Part shown: one piece after another, positions 8,580 through 18,460 of the stretch
Layout of the letters: every line of letters starts with the position of its first letter
Numbering within the stretch: the stretch's first letter is position 1
From: Thermasporomyces composti
GTDB taxonomy: Bacteria > Actinomycetota > Actinomycetes > Propionibacteriales > Actinopolymorphaceae
DNA: 64,000 nt
Direction of reading: 5' to 3'
Assembly (NCBI RefSeq): GCF_003386795.1
Contig: NZ_QTUC01000001.1
Location: 248,001 to 312,000 of the forward strand
Notes under the pieces: generated by a model
The model's database searches: none
What the model saw: only the letters and a program-made list of their open reading frames with translations
Told to the model about the DNA's origin: nothing
Made by a program: the position numbers and the translations under genes

Positions 8580-9092
8580 TCAGCGAATGAACTGGTCTAC
8601 GAAGTCCGCCCCCAGCCCCACCTTGGCGTAGTGGCGCCGGCACAGCTCGATCTTGGTCCACACGTCCTCGTACCCGATCTGCCGGCCCTCGGCGTCGAGG
8701 TAGATCATCGCTCCGGTCACGTTGAAGAAGGTGATCATCTCCGAGCAGTCCTCGGGCACGGCGAGGGTGTGGATCTCGCCCGGCGGCTCGTAGACGAAGT
8801 GGCCCGCCTCCGCCATCCACGGATGCTCGTAGTAGTGCCACTTTCCCTTGATGACGTAGCCGAAGACCGCGGCTGGGTGGCGGTGCCGCGACACGACGCC
8901 GGAGCGGGTGACCCGCAGAAGGTTGCACCACTGGCCGAGCACGGTGTTGAACATCAACGGGCGGAACCACACGTTCGGCTCCTGCTCCACCCAGATCCGG
9001 TCATCGTCGGGAATGGCCGCGATCGCGATCTCCTGCGGCAGCCCCTGGGACTCCAGCACCCGCCCGAACACGATGTCGGTGGCTTCGGCCAT
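8580..9092 (-). CDS. cupin protein, 2,4'-dihydroxyacetophenone dioxygenase family
   Basis: A 170-residue single-domain cupin. The metal-binding cupin motif is visible as SRHRHPAAVFGYVIKGKW with a later EPPGEIHTL segment, giving the His/His/Glu/His set expected for an Fe or Zn site. Family relatives include 2,4'-dihydroxyacetophenone dioxygenase, a C-C bond-cleaving enzyme, but many members are uncharacterised. It is the last gene of a probable AKR-SDR-cupin operon; the 132-base gap before it contains tandem 16-base repeats that supply its Shine-Dalgarno sequence. In a sugar-metabolism setting a sugar- or ketone-modifying role is possible. The family assignment is firmer than the function. Confidence 0.75.
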   Translation of the reverse strand: MAEATDIVFGRVLESQGLPQEIAIAAIPDDDRIWVEQEPNVWFRPLMFNTVLGQWCNLLRVTRSGVVSRHRHPAAVFGYVIKGKWHYYEHPWMAEAGHFVYEPPGEIHTLAVPEDCSEMITFFNVTGAMIYLDAEGRQIGYEDVWTKIELCRRHYAKVGLGADFVDQFIR

Positions 9093-9099
9093 GACCTCT

Positions 9100-9147
9100 C
9101 CCTTCCGTTGCGCGTCCCTTCCGTTGCGCGTCCCTACCGTTCCGCGT
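9100..9147 (-). repeat. tandem 16-base repeats upstream of the cupin gene
   Basis: On the plus strand the unit CCCTTCCGTTGCGCGT is perfect at 9100-9115 and 9116-9131, followed by a decayed copy (CCCTACCGTTCCGCGT) and a weaker one. Read on the coding strand each unit contains GGAAGGG, so the ribosome-binding site of the cupin gene (start 9092) is present in two or more copies. Confidence 0.85.
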
Positions 9148-9224
9148 GGTCCCTCCGGTCCGCGCGGTCGTCCACGTCCGTCCGTCTGGTGCCGCCTCGC
9201 GCCGCCCAGTCCGACAGGCCAACC

Positions 9225-9968
9225 TCACGCCGCGAGGTATCCGCCGTCGACGGGGACGACAGCTCCGGTGACGAAGCCGGCCGCCGGTGAGGCCAGGAAG
9301 GTCACCACCCGCGCCACGTCGTCGGGTGTCCCCCAGCGACGCATGGGTGTGCGGTCGAGGATGCGACGCTCCGCCTCCGGGTCGGCGCGTACTTCGGCGG
9401 TGAGGTCGGTGCGAATCCAGCCCGGCGCGACCGCGTTGACCCGAATCCCGTCCTCCGCGAACGCCACGGCGAGCGCCTTGGTGAGCTGGACGACACCGCC
9501 CTTGCTCGCGGTGTAGGCGGGGACCAGCGGCCCGCCGAAGTAGCTCCAGACCGACGCCACGTTGACCACGCAGCCACCGGAGGCGGCGAGGAGGCGCCGC
9601 GCGGCGACGCACGCGCGCATCGTTCCGGTGAGGTTGACGTCGAGCACGTGGGCGAAGACCTCGGGCCGGTACTCCTCGCGTCGGCGGATGATGCCCGCGC
9701 TGTTGACCAGCACGTCCAACCGCTCCATCGACTCGACCAGTGCCTCCACCTCGCCCGGCCGAGTGACATCGAGCTCGACGACAGCGCGGGCCGCGACAGG
9801 CAGGGGCGTCCGTGGTGGCAACCCGGCGACGGTGACGTCCGCGCCGAGCCGGCTGAAGTGCTCGGCCACCGCGCCACCGATCCCCCCGGTGCCTCCGACG
9901 ACGAGCACCGCGCGTTCCTTGAACAGGTCTGGGGCGAACGTCGTCGGGGCGGAGGCGTCAGCTGCCAT
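9225..9968 (-). CDS. short-chain dehydrogenase/reductase (SDR)
   Basis: A classical SDR of 247 residues that uses NAD(P)H to oxidise or reduce a sugar or polyol. The nucleotide-binding motif is GGTGGIGG near residue 25. NSAG follows at about residue 88, the catalytic Ser lies in VASVWSYF, and the YTASKGG motif supplies the Tyr and Lys. The C-terminus (VTGAVVPVDGGYLA) is the usual SDR ending. I chose the ATG at 9968 because it gives a normal SDR length and overlaps the upstream AKR gene by 11 bases. The substrate is not determined by sequence; the flanking AKR suggests a deoxy- or acidic sugar. Confidence 0.9.
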   Translation of the reverse strand: MAADASAPTTFAPDLFKERAVLVVGGTGGIGGAVAEHFSRLGADVTVAGLPPRTPLPVAARAVVELDVTRPGEVEALVESMERLDVLVNSAGIIRRREEYRPEVFAHVLDVNLTGTMRACVAARRLLAASGGCVVNVASVWSYFGGPLVPAYTASKGGVVQLTKALAVAFAEDGIRVNAVAPGWIRTDLTAEVRADPEAERRILDRTPMRRWGTPDDVARVVTFLASPAAGFVTGAVVPVDGGYLAA

Positions 9969-10950
9969 CGGCCCCTCCCGTCTCGAGCTCCTCCCACAGC
10001 TCCTCAGGGATCGGCCAGCGCGCCCACTCCAGGATCTGGTCGACCCGCTCGGGAGCCGACACACCGACCACGGTCGAGGCGATGAGCGGCTCGCGCAGGG
10101 AGAACCGCAGCGCGGCCGCTCCGAGCGGAACCCTGTAGGCGGCGCACCGCTCCGCGATCCAGCGAACTCGGCCGAGCAGACCCACGTCCGCGTCGCGGTA
10201 GGCGTAGCGGCGCGCGACGTCGGGCCCCTTGGCGAGAATCCCGCCGCCGAACGGCGCGGCGTTGACCACCGCGACCCCCGCCCGAGCGGCGTGCTCCAGC
10301 AGCACCCGCGCGGACTGGTCGATCAGCGTGTAGCGGTTGTGGGTGAGCACGACGTCGAAGCACCCGGTGTCGACGAACGCGCTCAAGAGCTCGATAGGTC
10401 CTCCGGCCACCCCGAGGTGCGCGGCGATACCTTCCGCCTGGAGCTGGAGCAGCGCCTCGACCGGGCCGCCGGGCGCCATCGCCGCCTCGAAACCGATCAC
10501 CTCCGGGTCGTGCAGGTAGAGCAGCGGGAACGCGGTCAGCCCCAACCGCTCCAGGCTCTGCTCGGCGCTGCGGCGCACCTGCGCGCCCGAGAAGTCTCCG
10601 GTCACCGGGTCGGGATCGACCTTCGTGGCCACGACGAAGCCGCCCGGCAGGCCGCCACGGGCGCGGATGGCGGCGCCGACCCGACGTTCGCTCTCGCCGG
10701 CGCTGTAGCCCGCCGAGGTGTCGAGGAAGTTGATCGGGCTGTCGAGGACGCGACACACGGTCGCGACACCCTGGTCGGCGGCCACGTCGTAGCCGAAGAT
10801 CTCCGGCATCCCGCCGAGCACACCGCAGCCGAGGCAGAGCCGCGTGACGTGCAGGTTGGTCCGGCCGAGACGACGACGTTCCCATGTGGTCCCGGGCTCT
10901 TCCCAGACGTCCGCACCGCCGTCTGGCTCCCGCAGACTCCGCGTCTCCAC
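9958..10950 (-). CDS. aldo/keto reductase, sugar 1-dehydrogenase type
   Basis: A 330-residue NAD(P)-dependent oxidoreductase of the AKR superfamily. The family pattern is visible: GRTNLHVTRLCLG at the start, catalytic Asp and Tyr in FLDTSAGYSAGES, Lys in ATKVD, His in YLHDPE, and the cofactor-binding end (VVGVSAPERVDQ). It resembles the D-threo-aldose/L-fucose and L-galactose dehydrogenase branch. The start is the GTG at 10950, since upstream frame continues without homology; GAGAGGG lies upstream. First gene of a three-gene operon with the SDR and cupin. A paralogue lies at 57748-58728 in an L-fucose-like setting. Confidence 0.88.
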   Translation of the reverse strand: METRSLREPDGGADVWEEPGTTWERRRLGRTNLHVTRLCLGCGVLGGMPEIFGYDVAADQGVATVCRVLDSPINFLDTSAGYSAGESERRVGAAIRARGGLPGGFVVATKVDPDPVTGDFSGAQVRRSAEQSLERLGLTAFPLLYLHDPEVIGFEAAMAPGGPVEALLQLQAEGIAAHLGVAGGPIELLSAFVDTGCFDVVLTHNRYTLIDQSARVLLEHAARAGVAVVNAAPFGGGILAKGPDVARRYAYRDADVGLLGRVRWIAERCAAYRVPLGAAALRFSLREPLIASTVVGVSAPERVDQILEWARWPIPEELWEELETGGADGS

Positions 10951-11053
10951 GCCTCGAGCCCTCTCTCGGATCTGTGCCCGCCGTGGGGCGCGCCAGCGCT
11001 CTCCTTCGCGACGGTAGCTGACCGAGCGCGTTCCGGAACCACCGTCGCGACGG

Positions 11054-11800
11054 TCAATACCGGTCACGGCCCGCGGCGCGGGGTCGCCACCCTCCGAGGT
11101 CACGACCGGGCACCACCAGCTCCGCCAGGACGGGCAGGTGGTCACTCGCGCGAGGCAGCAGCGACCGCAGGTCCGGATCGAGGGGGACGCCGGCTTGGAG
11201 CACCTCCACGTCAGGGTTCGACACGAACACCCCGTCGATCCGCGCGCGAGGCGCGTGCGCCGGGTATGTCGGCCGGGCCGAGTCGTCGGCACAGACGTCG
11301 CGCAGCCCCGCCCTGGCGAGCGCCGCCCAGCTCGGGCCCGTCGGACCCTCGTTGAGGTCGCCGGCGACGAGGAGCGGCAGCCCGGACTCCACCTGAGCCG
11401 CGGCGAGGACCTGCGTCACCTCGCGGGGCCGCTCCCTCGCCGCCAGGCTGAGATGGAGGCCGACGACCCGAAATCGGGTGCCCTCGACGCTCAACGTGGC
11501 CGCGACGATCCCGCGCATCGGAGCGCCCAGCGGCACGGTGATCCGCCGTTCCAGCACCTCGTGCACCCTCACCCGGGCGGTGGTGAAGAGGACGTTCCCG
11601 CCGGCGGTTCGACCACCGGCGACGTAGAAAAGGCCGCACGCGCGCGCCAACGCCGCACAGCGTGGACGCCACCGAGACCGACGCGGCCCCTCCTGGACGA
11701 CGAGCACGTCCGGCTGGCAGCGACGAACGATCGTGGCCACGGCGTCGGGGTCATCGCGAAGGCCGCGTACGTTGTAGCTCAGCAGGCGGACCTTGGGCAC
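11054..11800 (-). CDS. endonuclease/exonuclease/phosphatase (EEP) family protein
   Basis: A 248-residue EEP-fold hydrolase. Diagnostic motifs are LLSYNVRGL at the N-terminus, the metal-binding Glu in VVQEGPR, GLHLSL, the GDLNEGPTG active-site loop, and the terminal SDHLPVLAELV histidine motif. The fold covers DNA/RNA phosphodiesterases and phospholipases; without a signal peptide a cytoplasmic phosphodiesterase is most likely. The GTG at 11800 places the first conserved residues (VPKVRLL) at the start; a GTG at 11833 would add 11 residues and has no good ribosome-binding site. It lies 102 bases downstream of the last inositol-cluster gene on the same strand. Confidence 0.83.
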   Translation of the reverse strand: MPKVRLLSYNVRGLRDDPDAVATIVRRCQPDVLVVQEGPRRSRWRPRCAALARACGLFYVAGGRTAGGNVLFTTARVRVHEVLERRITVPLGAPMRGIVAATLSVEGTRFRVVGLHLSLAARERPREVTQVLAAAQVESGLPLLVAGDLNEGPTGPSWAALARAGLRDVCADDSARPTYPAHAPRARIDGVFVSNPDVEVLQAGVPLDPDLRSLLPRASDHLPVLAELVVPGRDLGGWRPRAAGRDRY

Positions 11801-11902
11801 GGCACCACCGTAATCCTCGGCTCGCCACGCCACGTCCGGGCGACCCGCGGCCTAAGCCCACCCACACACCACGACTGGAACCGGCTCCGTCGAGCGGCTC
11901 GG

Positions 11903-12913
11903 TCAGTCGTGGTAGAGGCTCGGCCGAGGCTCGAGGTGGACCGTGCTGGGCGACCCCGTCTCCAGCGCCCGGATGCCGGCCTCCGCGACAGCCGTCGCGG
12001 CGTACCCGTCCCAAGCCGTCGCGCCACGTTGCTGCCCCACCGCGACACCGGCGACCCAGTCCTGCAGCTCAAGTCGGTAGGCGTCGGCGAAGCGATCCCG
12101 CCAGTCCTGCACGACGGCGGTGGACCGGGATCGCGTCGTCCGGAGCACGACAGCAGCGGGGTCGTCCACGCTGAGCGTGCCGGTCTCGCCTACCAGCTCG
12201 GCGCGAACGTCGTAGCCGTACTGCGCGTTGACGAACACCTCGACGTCGACCAGGACTCCACTCGTGGTCTCCATCACGAGCAGGAGCGGATCGCTGGTCT
12301 CGCCCACGACCCGTCCCGACCGCCGAGGCCGGTGCACGGTGACGCGGGTGATCTCCTCCTCGAACAGCCACCGCGCGACGTCGATCTCGTGGATGGCCGA
12401 CCCGGCGATGAGCGCCGAGCTCGGCAGGTTCGGACGCGCCTCGGCGTTGCGGTGGACGCAGTGAAGCATGAGCGGGGCATCCACCGTGCCTTGGCGCAGG
12501 GCGTCCTTGACGGCGACGTAGCCAGGGTCGTAGCGACGCATGAAGCCGACACTGACCAGTCGCCGCCCCAGGTCGCGCTCCGCGGACACGATCCGCAGGG
12601 ATCCGTCAGACGTCGGTGTCAAGGGCTTCTCGCACAGGACGGGCTTGCCCGCGTCGAGGCAGGCCAGCACGAGCTCCTCGTGCGTGTCGTCGTGCGACGC
12701 GACCACGACCGCGTCGACGTCCTCCGCGGCCACCAGGTCGGTGGGCTTCTCCACGATCCGGATGTCGCCGAGCCCGGCCACCGCCGCCCGGGCTCGCTCC
12801 TGGTCGAGGTCACTGACCGCGACCACCTCAGCGCGCCGGACCGACGTCGCCAGCGTTCGCACGTGGTCCGCTCCCATGACGCCGGTGCCGATCACACCGA
12901 TGCGCACGTCCAT
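11903..12913 (-). CDS. Gfo/Idh/MocA oxidoreductase, inositol 2-dehydrogenase-like
   Basis: A 336-residue NAD-dependent dehydrogenase. The Rossmann motif is GVIGTGVMGADH; the catalytic Lys is in LCEKPLTPT; GSAIHEIDVARW carries the conserved Asp/His pair of inositol dehydrogenases. It is the last gene of the inositol cluster and follows the iolE-like gene by eight bases. The window already has a canonical iolG at the operon head, so this second copy may act on scyllo- or D-chiro-inositol or run the reverse reaction; that is inference. ATG at 12913 with GTGAGG just upstream is preferred over the ATG at 12925 that overlaps the previous stop. Confidence 0.87.
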   Translation of the reverse strand: MDVRIGVIGTGVMGADHVRTLATSVRRAEVVAVSDLDQERARAAVAGLGDIRIVEKPTDLVAAEDVDAVVVASHDDTHEELVLACLDAGKPVLCEKPLTPTSDGSLRIVSAERDLGRRLVSVGFMRRYDPGYVAVKDALRQGTVDAPLMLHCVHRNAEARPNLPSSALIAGSAIHEIDVARWLFEEEITRVTVHRPRRSGRVVGETSDPLLLVMETTSGVLVDVEVFVNAQYGYDVRAELVGETGTLSVDDPAAVVLRTTRSRSTAVVQDWRDRFADAYRLELQDWVAGVAVGQQRGATAWDGYAATAVAEAGIRALETGSPSTVHLEPRPSLYHD

Positions 12914-12921
12914 GCCGGACC

Positions 12922-13830
12922 TCACCCGCTCTCCTGGACGAGGGTCGGAACGACGGTTCGCCGCAGGTAGTCGACGCTCGCGCGCACGTCCACGATCGGG
13001 CCCTCGCCGGAGGCCGGCGGCCCCGTCAGCGTCGTGTCCTGCTCGAGGACGTACCAGCCGGCGAAGCCCGCCTTCTCCAAACCCGCGACGATGCCGGCGA
13101 TGTCAAGATCGCCCTGCCCCAAGGGAGCGAACAGCCCCGAGCGCACCCCCTCGAGGAAGGTCACCGACCCGTCGGCGACCTGGCGTGCGACGTCACGGCG
13201 GACGTCCTTGAGGTGGACGTGGCCGATGCGTTCCGGCGCGGAGTTGACCAGCTCCAGCGGCTCGGTACCCCCGATGGCCAGGTGGCCGGTGTCGAGGCAG
13301 ACGGGGATGTCGCTGGCGTCGAGCAGCCGCAGCACCGCCTCCCGGGTCTCGATCGCGGTGCCGACGTGCGGATGGAGCGTCGAGCGCAGCCCGAGGTCGG
13401 CGGCCAGGGCGGCCAGCCGGCGCAGGTTCGCCGCCAGCACACTCCACTCGTGGTCGTCGAGCCGCACCTTCTGGTCGTAGCCAGCCGGCCCGGCGTCGGC
13501 GGCCAGCACCACGACGTCGGCTCCGGCCTCGGCGAGCGTCCGGATCGCCGCCTCCGGTTCGGAGAGGTCCATGTCCGGCGTGACGTGGAGCGTGACCGGC
13601 AGGAAGCCGCCGACCAGGCGAAGGCCGTGCTTCTCCAGCGTGGCGCGTACCGCCGTGGCGTCGGGGCCGAGGTAGCCGGTCGGCCCGAGCTCGGTGGCGG
13701 TGAGCCCGAGCTGAGCCATCTCCGACAGCACGACCGACGGTGGCAGCTCGTAGCCCCACCCCGGCGCCTCACAGACTCCCCACGAGATCGGCGCGCCGGC
13801 GATCCGACCGGTCAGGGGACCAAGGTCCAT
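12922..13830 (-). CDS. iolE: myo-inosose-2 dehydratase-like TIM-barrel protein
   Basis: A 302-residue sugar phosphate isomerase/epimerase-fold protein, predicted to dehydrate scyllo-inosose to the trihydroxycyclohexane-dione. The family hallmark PISWGVCE is near residue 15. Metal ligands of the AP-endonuclease-2 barrel are visible in TLHPHVGT, CLDTGH and GHVHLKD, ending with a Glu in WYVLEQD. Its start overlaps the stop of the ABC ATPase gene (TGATG), so it is co-translated with the transporter genes. It supplies the second step between IolG and IolD in this regulon. Confidence 0.88.
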   Translation of the reverse strand: MDLGPLTGRIAGAPISWGVCEAPGWGYELPPSVVLSEMAQLGLTATELGPTGYLGPDATAVRATLEKHGLRLVGGFLPVTLHVTPDMDLSEPEAAIRTLAEAGADVVVLAADAGPAGYDQKVRLDDHEWSVLAANLRRLAALAADLGLRSTLHPHVGTAIETREAVLRLLDASDIPVCLDTGHLAIGGTEPLELVNSAPERIGHVHLKDVRRDVARQVADGSVTFLEGVRSGLFAPLGQGDLDIAGIVAGLEKAGFAGWYVLEQDTTLTGPPASGEGPIVDVRASVDYLRRTVVPTLVQESG

Positions 13831-14774
13831 CACGTCTCGTCTCCTCGCTGTGACGTTGTGGTCGGCTGAGCCGCCGCGGACCCGGCGCCCGACGCCTCGA
13901 GCGTCTCCGCCGCCACGTCTTCGTCCACGATCCCGCGCTGGGCGAGCTCGTGGCTGAGCGCCTCGAGCTCGGCGCCGCCGGCCATCTCCCGCGTCAGCTC
14001 CGCCAGAGACATCTCCTGCCGGCTCCGGTTGGCGACCATCGTGCCGCGCTTGAGCAGGACGAAACGGTCGCCGACGAGGTAGGCGTGGTGCGGGTTGTGC
14101 GTGATGAAGACGACGGCGAGCCCTTCGTCCCGGGCGGCCGCGATGTACTTGAGCACCGTTCCGGACTGCTTGACACCGAGCGCGGCCGTCGGCTCGTCCA
14201 GGATGAGGACGCGAGCGCCGAAGTAGATCGCCCGGGCGATCGCGACGGATTGCCGCTCACCACCCGACAGGGTGCCGATCGGCTGGTCGACGTCACGCAG
14301 GTTGATGCCCATCCGGGCCAGCTCGGCCTTGGTGGTTCGGCGCATGAAGCCGACGTCGAGCCGCCGAAACGGCCCGAAGCCCTTGGTGACCTCAGCGCCG
14401 AGGAAGAAGTTCCGCCACACGGGCATGAGCGGAACCACCGCGAGGTCCTGGTAGACCGTCGCGATGCCGGCGTCCAACGCTTGTCGCGGGCTGGCGAACC
14501 GGGTGGGCTTGCCGTCGACGCGCAGCTCTCCGTGGGTGTGCGGGTGCGCACCGGAGAGGATCTTGATGAGCGTGGACTTGCCGGCGCCGTTGTCACCGAG
14601 GACGCAGGTCACCTCACCGGCCCTGATCGTGGCCGTCACTTCCTTCAGCGCCTCGATGCTGCCGTAGGACTTGCCGATCCGGTCGACCTCCAGGATCGGC
14701 GTACCGGGCTTCGGACGCGACAGCGGCGTCCGCGCGCCGGCCTTCGCTCCGCCCGTGGACGTCGTCGCGGTCAT
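13830..14774 (-). CDS. sugar ABC transporter ATP-binding protein
   Basis: A single ATPase domain of 314 residues in the ribose/inositol-type importer family. Walker A is GDNGAGKS, the signature is [14 protein letters not shown], Walker B is [12 protein letters not shown] and the switch His is in FITHNPHH. The protein has one nucleotide-binding domain rather than the fused pair of RbsA, so it probably functions as a homodimer. A ~25-residue flexible N-terminus and ~45-residue acidic tail flank the domain. ATG at 14774 overlaps the permease stop by four bases. It energises the uptake system formed with the next two genes, most likely for myo-inositol. Confidence 0.93.
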   Translation of the reverse strand: MTATTSTGGAKAGARTPLSRPKPGTPILEVDRIGKSYGSIEALKEVTATIRAGEVTCVLGDNGAGKSTLIKILSGAHPHTHGELRVDGKPTRFASPRQALDAGIATVYQDLAVVPLMPVWRNFFLGAEVTKGFGPFRRLDVGFMRRTTKAELARMGINLRDVDQPIGTLSGGERQSVAIARAIYFGARVLILDEPTAALGVKQSGTVLKYIAAARDEGLAVVFITHNPHHAYLVGDRFVLLKRGTMVANRSRQEMSLAELTREMAGGAELEALSHELAQRGIVDEDVAAETLEASGAGSAAAQPTTTSQRGDET

Positions 14775-15817
14775 CGTCGGCTCACCTCCGCGCGTCGTCG
14801 GACATAGGTGTTGACCAGCACCGCGCCGAGGAGCATGACCCCGAGGAACGCCTTGAGCCAGTTGTTGTCCCACTGGGCGAAGACGATGCCTTGGTAGGTC
14901 ATGCCGTAGATGAGCGCGCCGAGCGCGGCGCCGATCGCGGAGCCGTAGCCGCCGGTGAGCAGGCAGCCACCCACCACCGCGCAGATGATGTAGATGAACT
15001 CCTGCCCCACACCGGTGGAGGCCTGCACGGTCGAGGTGCGGAACAGCTGCAGCATCCCGGCCAGCCACCCGGCACCCGCCGTCACCATGAACAGCCCCAC
15101 CTTGGTGCGCATGACCGGCACGCCGACGTGGCGCGCGCTGGTCGCCGCGCCGCCGACCGCGAAGATCCAGTTGCCGGCGCGAGTCCGCAGCAGCACCCAG
15201 GTGGCCAGGGCCGTGAGCGCGATCCACCAGACGATCGAGATCTGGAACTGGGCGCCGAAGAGCGCGAACGTCGAGCCGAAGAGCCACTTGACGTCGAAGA
15301 ATCCCGGCACCTTGTCCAGTCCTTGGACCGACACCTGGCCGATGATCGCCTTGGTGAGCGCGAGGTTCAGCCCTTGCAGGATGAAGAACGTCCCGAGGGT
15401 GACGATGAAGCTCGGCAGCCCGGTTCGCATCACCATCAGACCGTTGCCCAGCCCGACGGCGAGCGCGAACACCAAGGCCAGCACGACCGCCAACCAGATG
15501 TTGACGCCGTAGTGGGTCGTCAGGATGCCCACGAGCAGGCCGGTCGAGCCGACGACGGTCCCAGCGGAGAGATCGAACTCCCCGCCGATCATCAGCAGCG
15601 CGACCGCGACGGACATGATGCCGAACAGAGCCGCGGAGTCCAGCCAGGTGGCGACACCGCCAGCGGTGCTGAACGATGCCGTCGTGGTCGCGAAGAACGC
15701 GTAGACGAGGACCGCGGCGACCGCCGCCCCGACCTCGGGGCGGCGGAGCACCCGCGTCACCAGACCGACCGTGGTGAGCGTGTCGTCAGTCGTGGTCTGC
15801 ACTGCCTGCGTGGCCAT
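14771..15817 (-). CDS. sugar ABC transporter permease (RbsC-type)
   Basis: A 348-residue integral membrane protein with about eight to ten hydrophobic helices. It contains the family-typical [15 protein letters not shown] motif near residue 100 and the coupling-loop-like [12 protein letters not shown] segment in the second half. This pattern marks the BPD_transp_2 permeases used for ribose, xylose and inositol. Three bases separate it from the binding-protein gene upstream and its stop overlaps the ATPase start. It forms the transmembrane pore, presumably as a homodimer, for inositol uptake. Confidence 0.93.
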   Translation of the reverse strand: MATQAVQTTTDDTLTTVGLVTRVLRRPEVGAAVAAVLVYAFFATTTASFSTAGGVATWLDSAALFGIMSVAVALLMIGGEFDLSAGTVVGSTGLLVGILTTHYGVNIWLAVVLALVFALAVGLGNGLMVMRTGLPSFIVTLGTFFILQGLNLALTKAIIGQVSVQGLDKVPGFFDVKWLFGSTFALFGAQFQISIVWWIALTALATWVLLRTRAGNWIFAVGGAATSARHVGVPVMRTKVGLFMVTAGAGWLAGMLQLFRTSTVQASTGVGQEFIYIICAVVGGCLLTGGYGSAIGAALGALIYGMTYQGIVFAQWDNNWLKAFLGVMLLGAVLVNTYVRRRAEVSRR

Positions 15818-15820
15818 GAC

Positions 15821-16831
15821 TCACCGAGTCCCGCGTGCGGCGAACTGCTTGACCTGCTCGGCGTTCTCCTTGGTGACGAAGCCCGGTCCGGAGTAGACGG
15901 GCTGGCCACCACCGACGTCGTTGCCGTTGCGGATCTTCAGCGCGATGAACTGCACCGGCAAGTAGCCCTGCAGGTACGGCTGCTGGTCGACCGCGAAGAG
16001 CAGGTCTCCGGCGAGAATCGCGTCGCAGATGTCGGCGGAGACGTCGAACGTGGCCAGCGTCACGTCCCGCCCGGCCTCCTGCTTGGCCTGGATGGCGGCC
16101 TTGGCCACGACGGGGTTCAGCGTGATCACACCGTCGACGCTCTGGTCGGCCATCAGCTTGCTCTTGATCGTGTTCTGCGCGTCGGCGGCGTTGCTCACGT
16201 CGACCTGCAGGTTCTCGACCGTGCCGCCAAAGGTCTTGCGCACACCGTCGCAACGGGCCTCCAAGCCCACGTTGCCGGCCTCGTGCACGACGCAGAGCAC
16301 CTTCGTCAACCCGGCCTCGGCGAGCCTCTCCCCCGCCGCCTCACCGGCCAGGCTCTCACTCTGGCCAACGTGCGTGATGGCGCCGAACTCCTTGGACCGC
16401 TCGAGACCGGAGTTGATCGTGATGACCGGGATACCGGCGGACACCGCCTTCTCCACGCTGTCACGGACGCCGTCCGGGTTCGCCATCGACACGACGAGAC
16501 CGTCGACGCCCTGGGCGACCGCGTTGTCGATGAGCTGGCTCTGCTGAGCGGGGTCGCCGTCACCGCTGTAGGTCACCTTCACGCCGAGGTCCTTCCCGGC
16601 TTGGTCGGCGCCGGTCTTGACGATGTCCCAGAAGGCGTCACCCGGCTTGCCGTGGGTGACCACAGCGATCGTGATGTCGCTGGAGGCGTCGCCGTTCTGG
16701 TCGGCGGCCCGGTTGGTGTTCTCGTTCGTGGTGTCCGTGCCCGACGCCTGGTCCGGCGCGGCGTTGGAACATCCGGCGAGCGTGAGCAGCGCCGTTACGG
16801 CGAGCACGCCCACTCCCTTGAGGATCTTCAT
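15821..16831 (-). CDS. sugar-binding lipoprotein of ABC transporter
   Basis: A 336-residue periplasmic-binding-protein-like lipoprotein (Peripla_BP_4 type). It starts with a lipoprotein signal peptide with lipobox LAGC (lipidated Cys at about 21), then an Asn/Asp/Thr-rich tether. The mature ligand-binding domain begins DITIAVVTHG and includes GVDGLVVSMANPDG and TINSGLE, typical of the ribose/inositol-binding fold. GGGGGAG precedes the ATG with good spacing. It is outside the membrane and delivers substrate to the adjacent permease. A 108-base gap precedes it, the only sizeable gap within the regulon, so an internal promoter is possible. Confidence 0.92.
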   Translation of the reverse strand: MKILKGVGVLAVTALLTLAGCSNAAPDQASGTDTTNENTNRAADQNGDASSDITIAVVTHGKPGDAFWDIVKTGADQAGKDLGVKVTYSGDGDPAQQSQLIDNAVAQGVDGLVVSMANPDGVRDSVEKAVSAGIPVITINSGLERSKEFGAITHVGQSESLAGEAAGERLAEAGLTKVLCVVHEAGNVGLEARCDGVRKTFGGTVENLQVDVSNAADAQNTIKSKLMADQSVDGVITLNPVVAKAAIQAKQEAGRDVTLATFDVSADICDAILAGDLLFAVDQQPYLQGYLPVQFIALKIRNGNDVGGGQPVYSGPGFVTKENAEQVKQFAARGTR

Positions 16832-16939
16832 TGACTGCTCCCCCTTTCGGAGGTCTGCGCGCGATGCTGGATAGGTCTGGGCTGACAGATGGGTGGTGTG
16901 GGGTGGTCGCGCGACACCCCCGTGGCGGACCGCCCGACC

Positions 16940-18445
16940 TCAACCAGAGCTTGGGAAGTGGAAGCTGGCGGAGCCCTCACCTCCGACTTCGACGTGGGGC
17001 CACCGCGCGGTCACCACCTTGGCCCTGGTGTAGAAGCTCACTCCCTCCGGGCCATGGATGTGCCGGTCGCCGAACAGAGAGGCTTTCCATCCACCGAAGC
17101 TGTAGAAGGCCATGGGTACCGGAATCGGCACGTTGATGCCGATCATTCCGACACTCACGCGGCGCTGGAACTCCCGCGCGGCCCCGCCGTCGTTGGTGAA
17201 CAGCGCGGTGCCGTTGCCGAAGGGGTTGGCGTTGACGAGCTCGATCGCCTCGTCGAGGTTCTTGACCCGGACGACGACGAGGACGGGGCCGAAGATCTCG
17301 TCCTGGTAGACCTTCATGGCGGGTGTGACGTGGTCGACCAGGCACGGGCCGGCGAAGAAGCCCCCCTCGTGACCAGGCACCCGCAGACCGCGGCCGTCGA
17401 CCACGACCGTCGCGCCATCGCGCTCCGCGGCGTCGACGTACGACACCACGCGGTCCCGTGCCTGCTGGGTCACGAGCGGCCCCATCTCGGCACCGGCGTC
17501 GTCTCCCGGCCCGACTTTCACGGCGCGAGCGCGCTCCGCGAGCTTCTCGACGAGCGGGTCCGCGCTCCGCCCCACGGCCACGACCGCGGAGATCGCCATG
17601 CACCGTTGGCCGGTCGAGCCGTAGGCCGCGGCCGTGATGTGGTCGGCGGCGTAGTCGAGGTCGGCGTCCGGAAGCACGACCGCGTGGTTCTTCGCGCCTC
17701 CGAGGGCCTGCACGCGCTTGCCCGCCTTCGCCGCCCGCTCGTGCACGTAGGACGCGATCGGCGTGGAGCCCACGAACGACACCGCCGCGACCTCGGGGTG
17801 GTCGAGCAGCGCGTCGACGGCCTCCTTGTCACCGTGGACCACGTTGAAGACGCCGTCCGGGAGACCCGCTTGCTGCCACAGCTCCGCGACCAGCCGCGAG
17901 GGGGAGGGATCACGCTCCGACGGCTTCAGCACGAACGTGTTGCCGCAGGCGATCGCGATGGGGTGCATCCACATGGGCACCATGACCGGGAAGTTGAACG
18001 GCGTGATCCCGGCGACAACGCCGAGCGGCTGGCGGAAGGCCCAGCTGTCGACACCGGTCGACACCTGCTCGGAGAACTCTCCTTTGAGCAGCTGCGGGAT
18101 CCCACACGCGAACTCGACGACCTCCAAACCGCGCAGCACCTCGCCACGAGCGTCGGAGAGGACCTTGCCGTGCTCGGCGGTCACCAACCGGGCGAGGTCG
18201 TCGACGTGCTTGTTGACCAGCTCCCGGAAGGCGAAGAGGATCTTGGCGCGCTTGCTGACGGAGACGTCGCACCATGTCTCGAACGCCTTCGCCGCGGCCT
18301 TGACCGCAAGGTCGACGTCCGCGGCGGTCCCCAGGACGACCTCCGCTTGCTGCTCGCCTGTCGCGGGGTTCCACACCGGACCGCGGCGCGTCGACGATCC
18401 GGGAGTCGACGCTCCGGCGATCCAGTGCTCGATCGTGCGTGGCAT
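16940..18445 (-). CDS. iolA: CoA-acylating methylmalonate-semialdehyde dehydrogenase
   Basis: A 501-residue aldehyde dehydrogenase that converts malonate semialdehyde to acetyl-CoA (and methylmalonate semialdehyde to propionyl-CoA) with NAD and CoA. The active-site Cys is Cys282 in [11 protein letters not shown], and [12 protein letters not shown] and [10 protein letters not shown] are typical of the MmsA/IolA branch. It lies between iolD and the transporter genes, giving the final step of inositol catabolism. Fifteen bases separate it from iolD upstream. Length is normal for the family. It could also serve valine degradation, but the genomic context argues for inositol. Confidence 0.95.
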   Translation of the reverse strand: MPRTIEHWIAGASTPGSSTRRGPVWNPATGEQQAEVVLGTAADVDLAVKAAAKAFETWCDVSVSKRAKILFAFRELVNKHVDDLARLVTAEHGKVLSDARGEVLRGLEVVEFACGIPQLLKGEFSEQVSTGVDSWAFRQPLGVVAGITPFNFPVMVPMWMHPIAIACGNTFVLKPSERDPSPSRLVAELWQQAGLPDGVFNVVHGDKEAVDALLDHPEVAAVSFVGSTPIASYVHERAAKAGKRVQALGGAKNHAVVLPDADLDYAADHITAAAYGSTGQRCMAISAVVAVGRSADPLVEKLAERARAVKVGPGDDAGAEMGPLVTQQARDRVVSYVDAAERDGATVVVDGRGLRVPGHEGGFFAGPCLVDHVTPAMKVYQDEIFGPVLVVVRVKNLDEAIELVNANPFGNGTALFTNDGGAAREFQRRVSVGMIGINVPIPVPMAFYSFGGWKASLFGDRHIHGPEGVSFYTRAKVVTARWPHVEVGGEGSASFHFPSSG

Positions 18446-18460
18446 GGCGGACCTCTCCCC

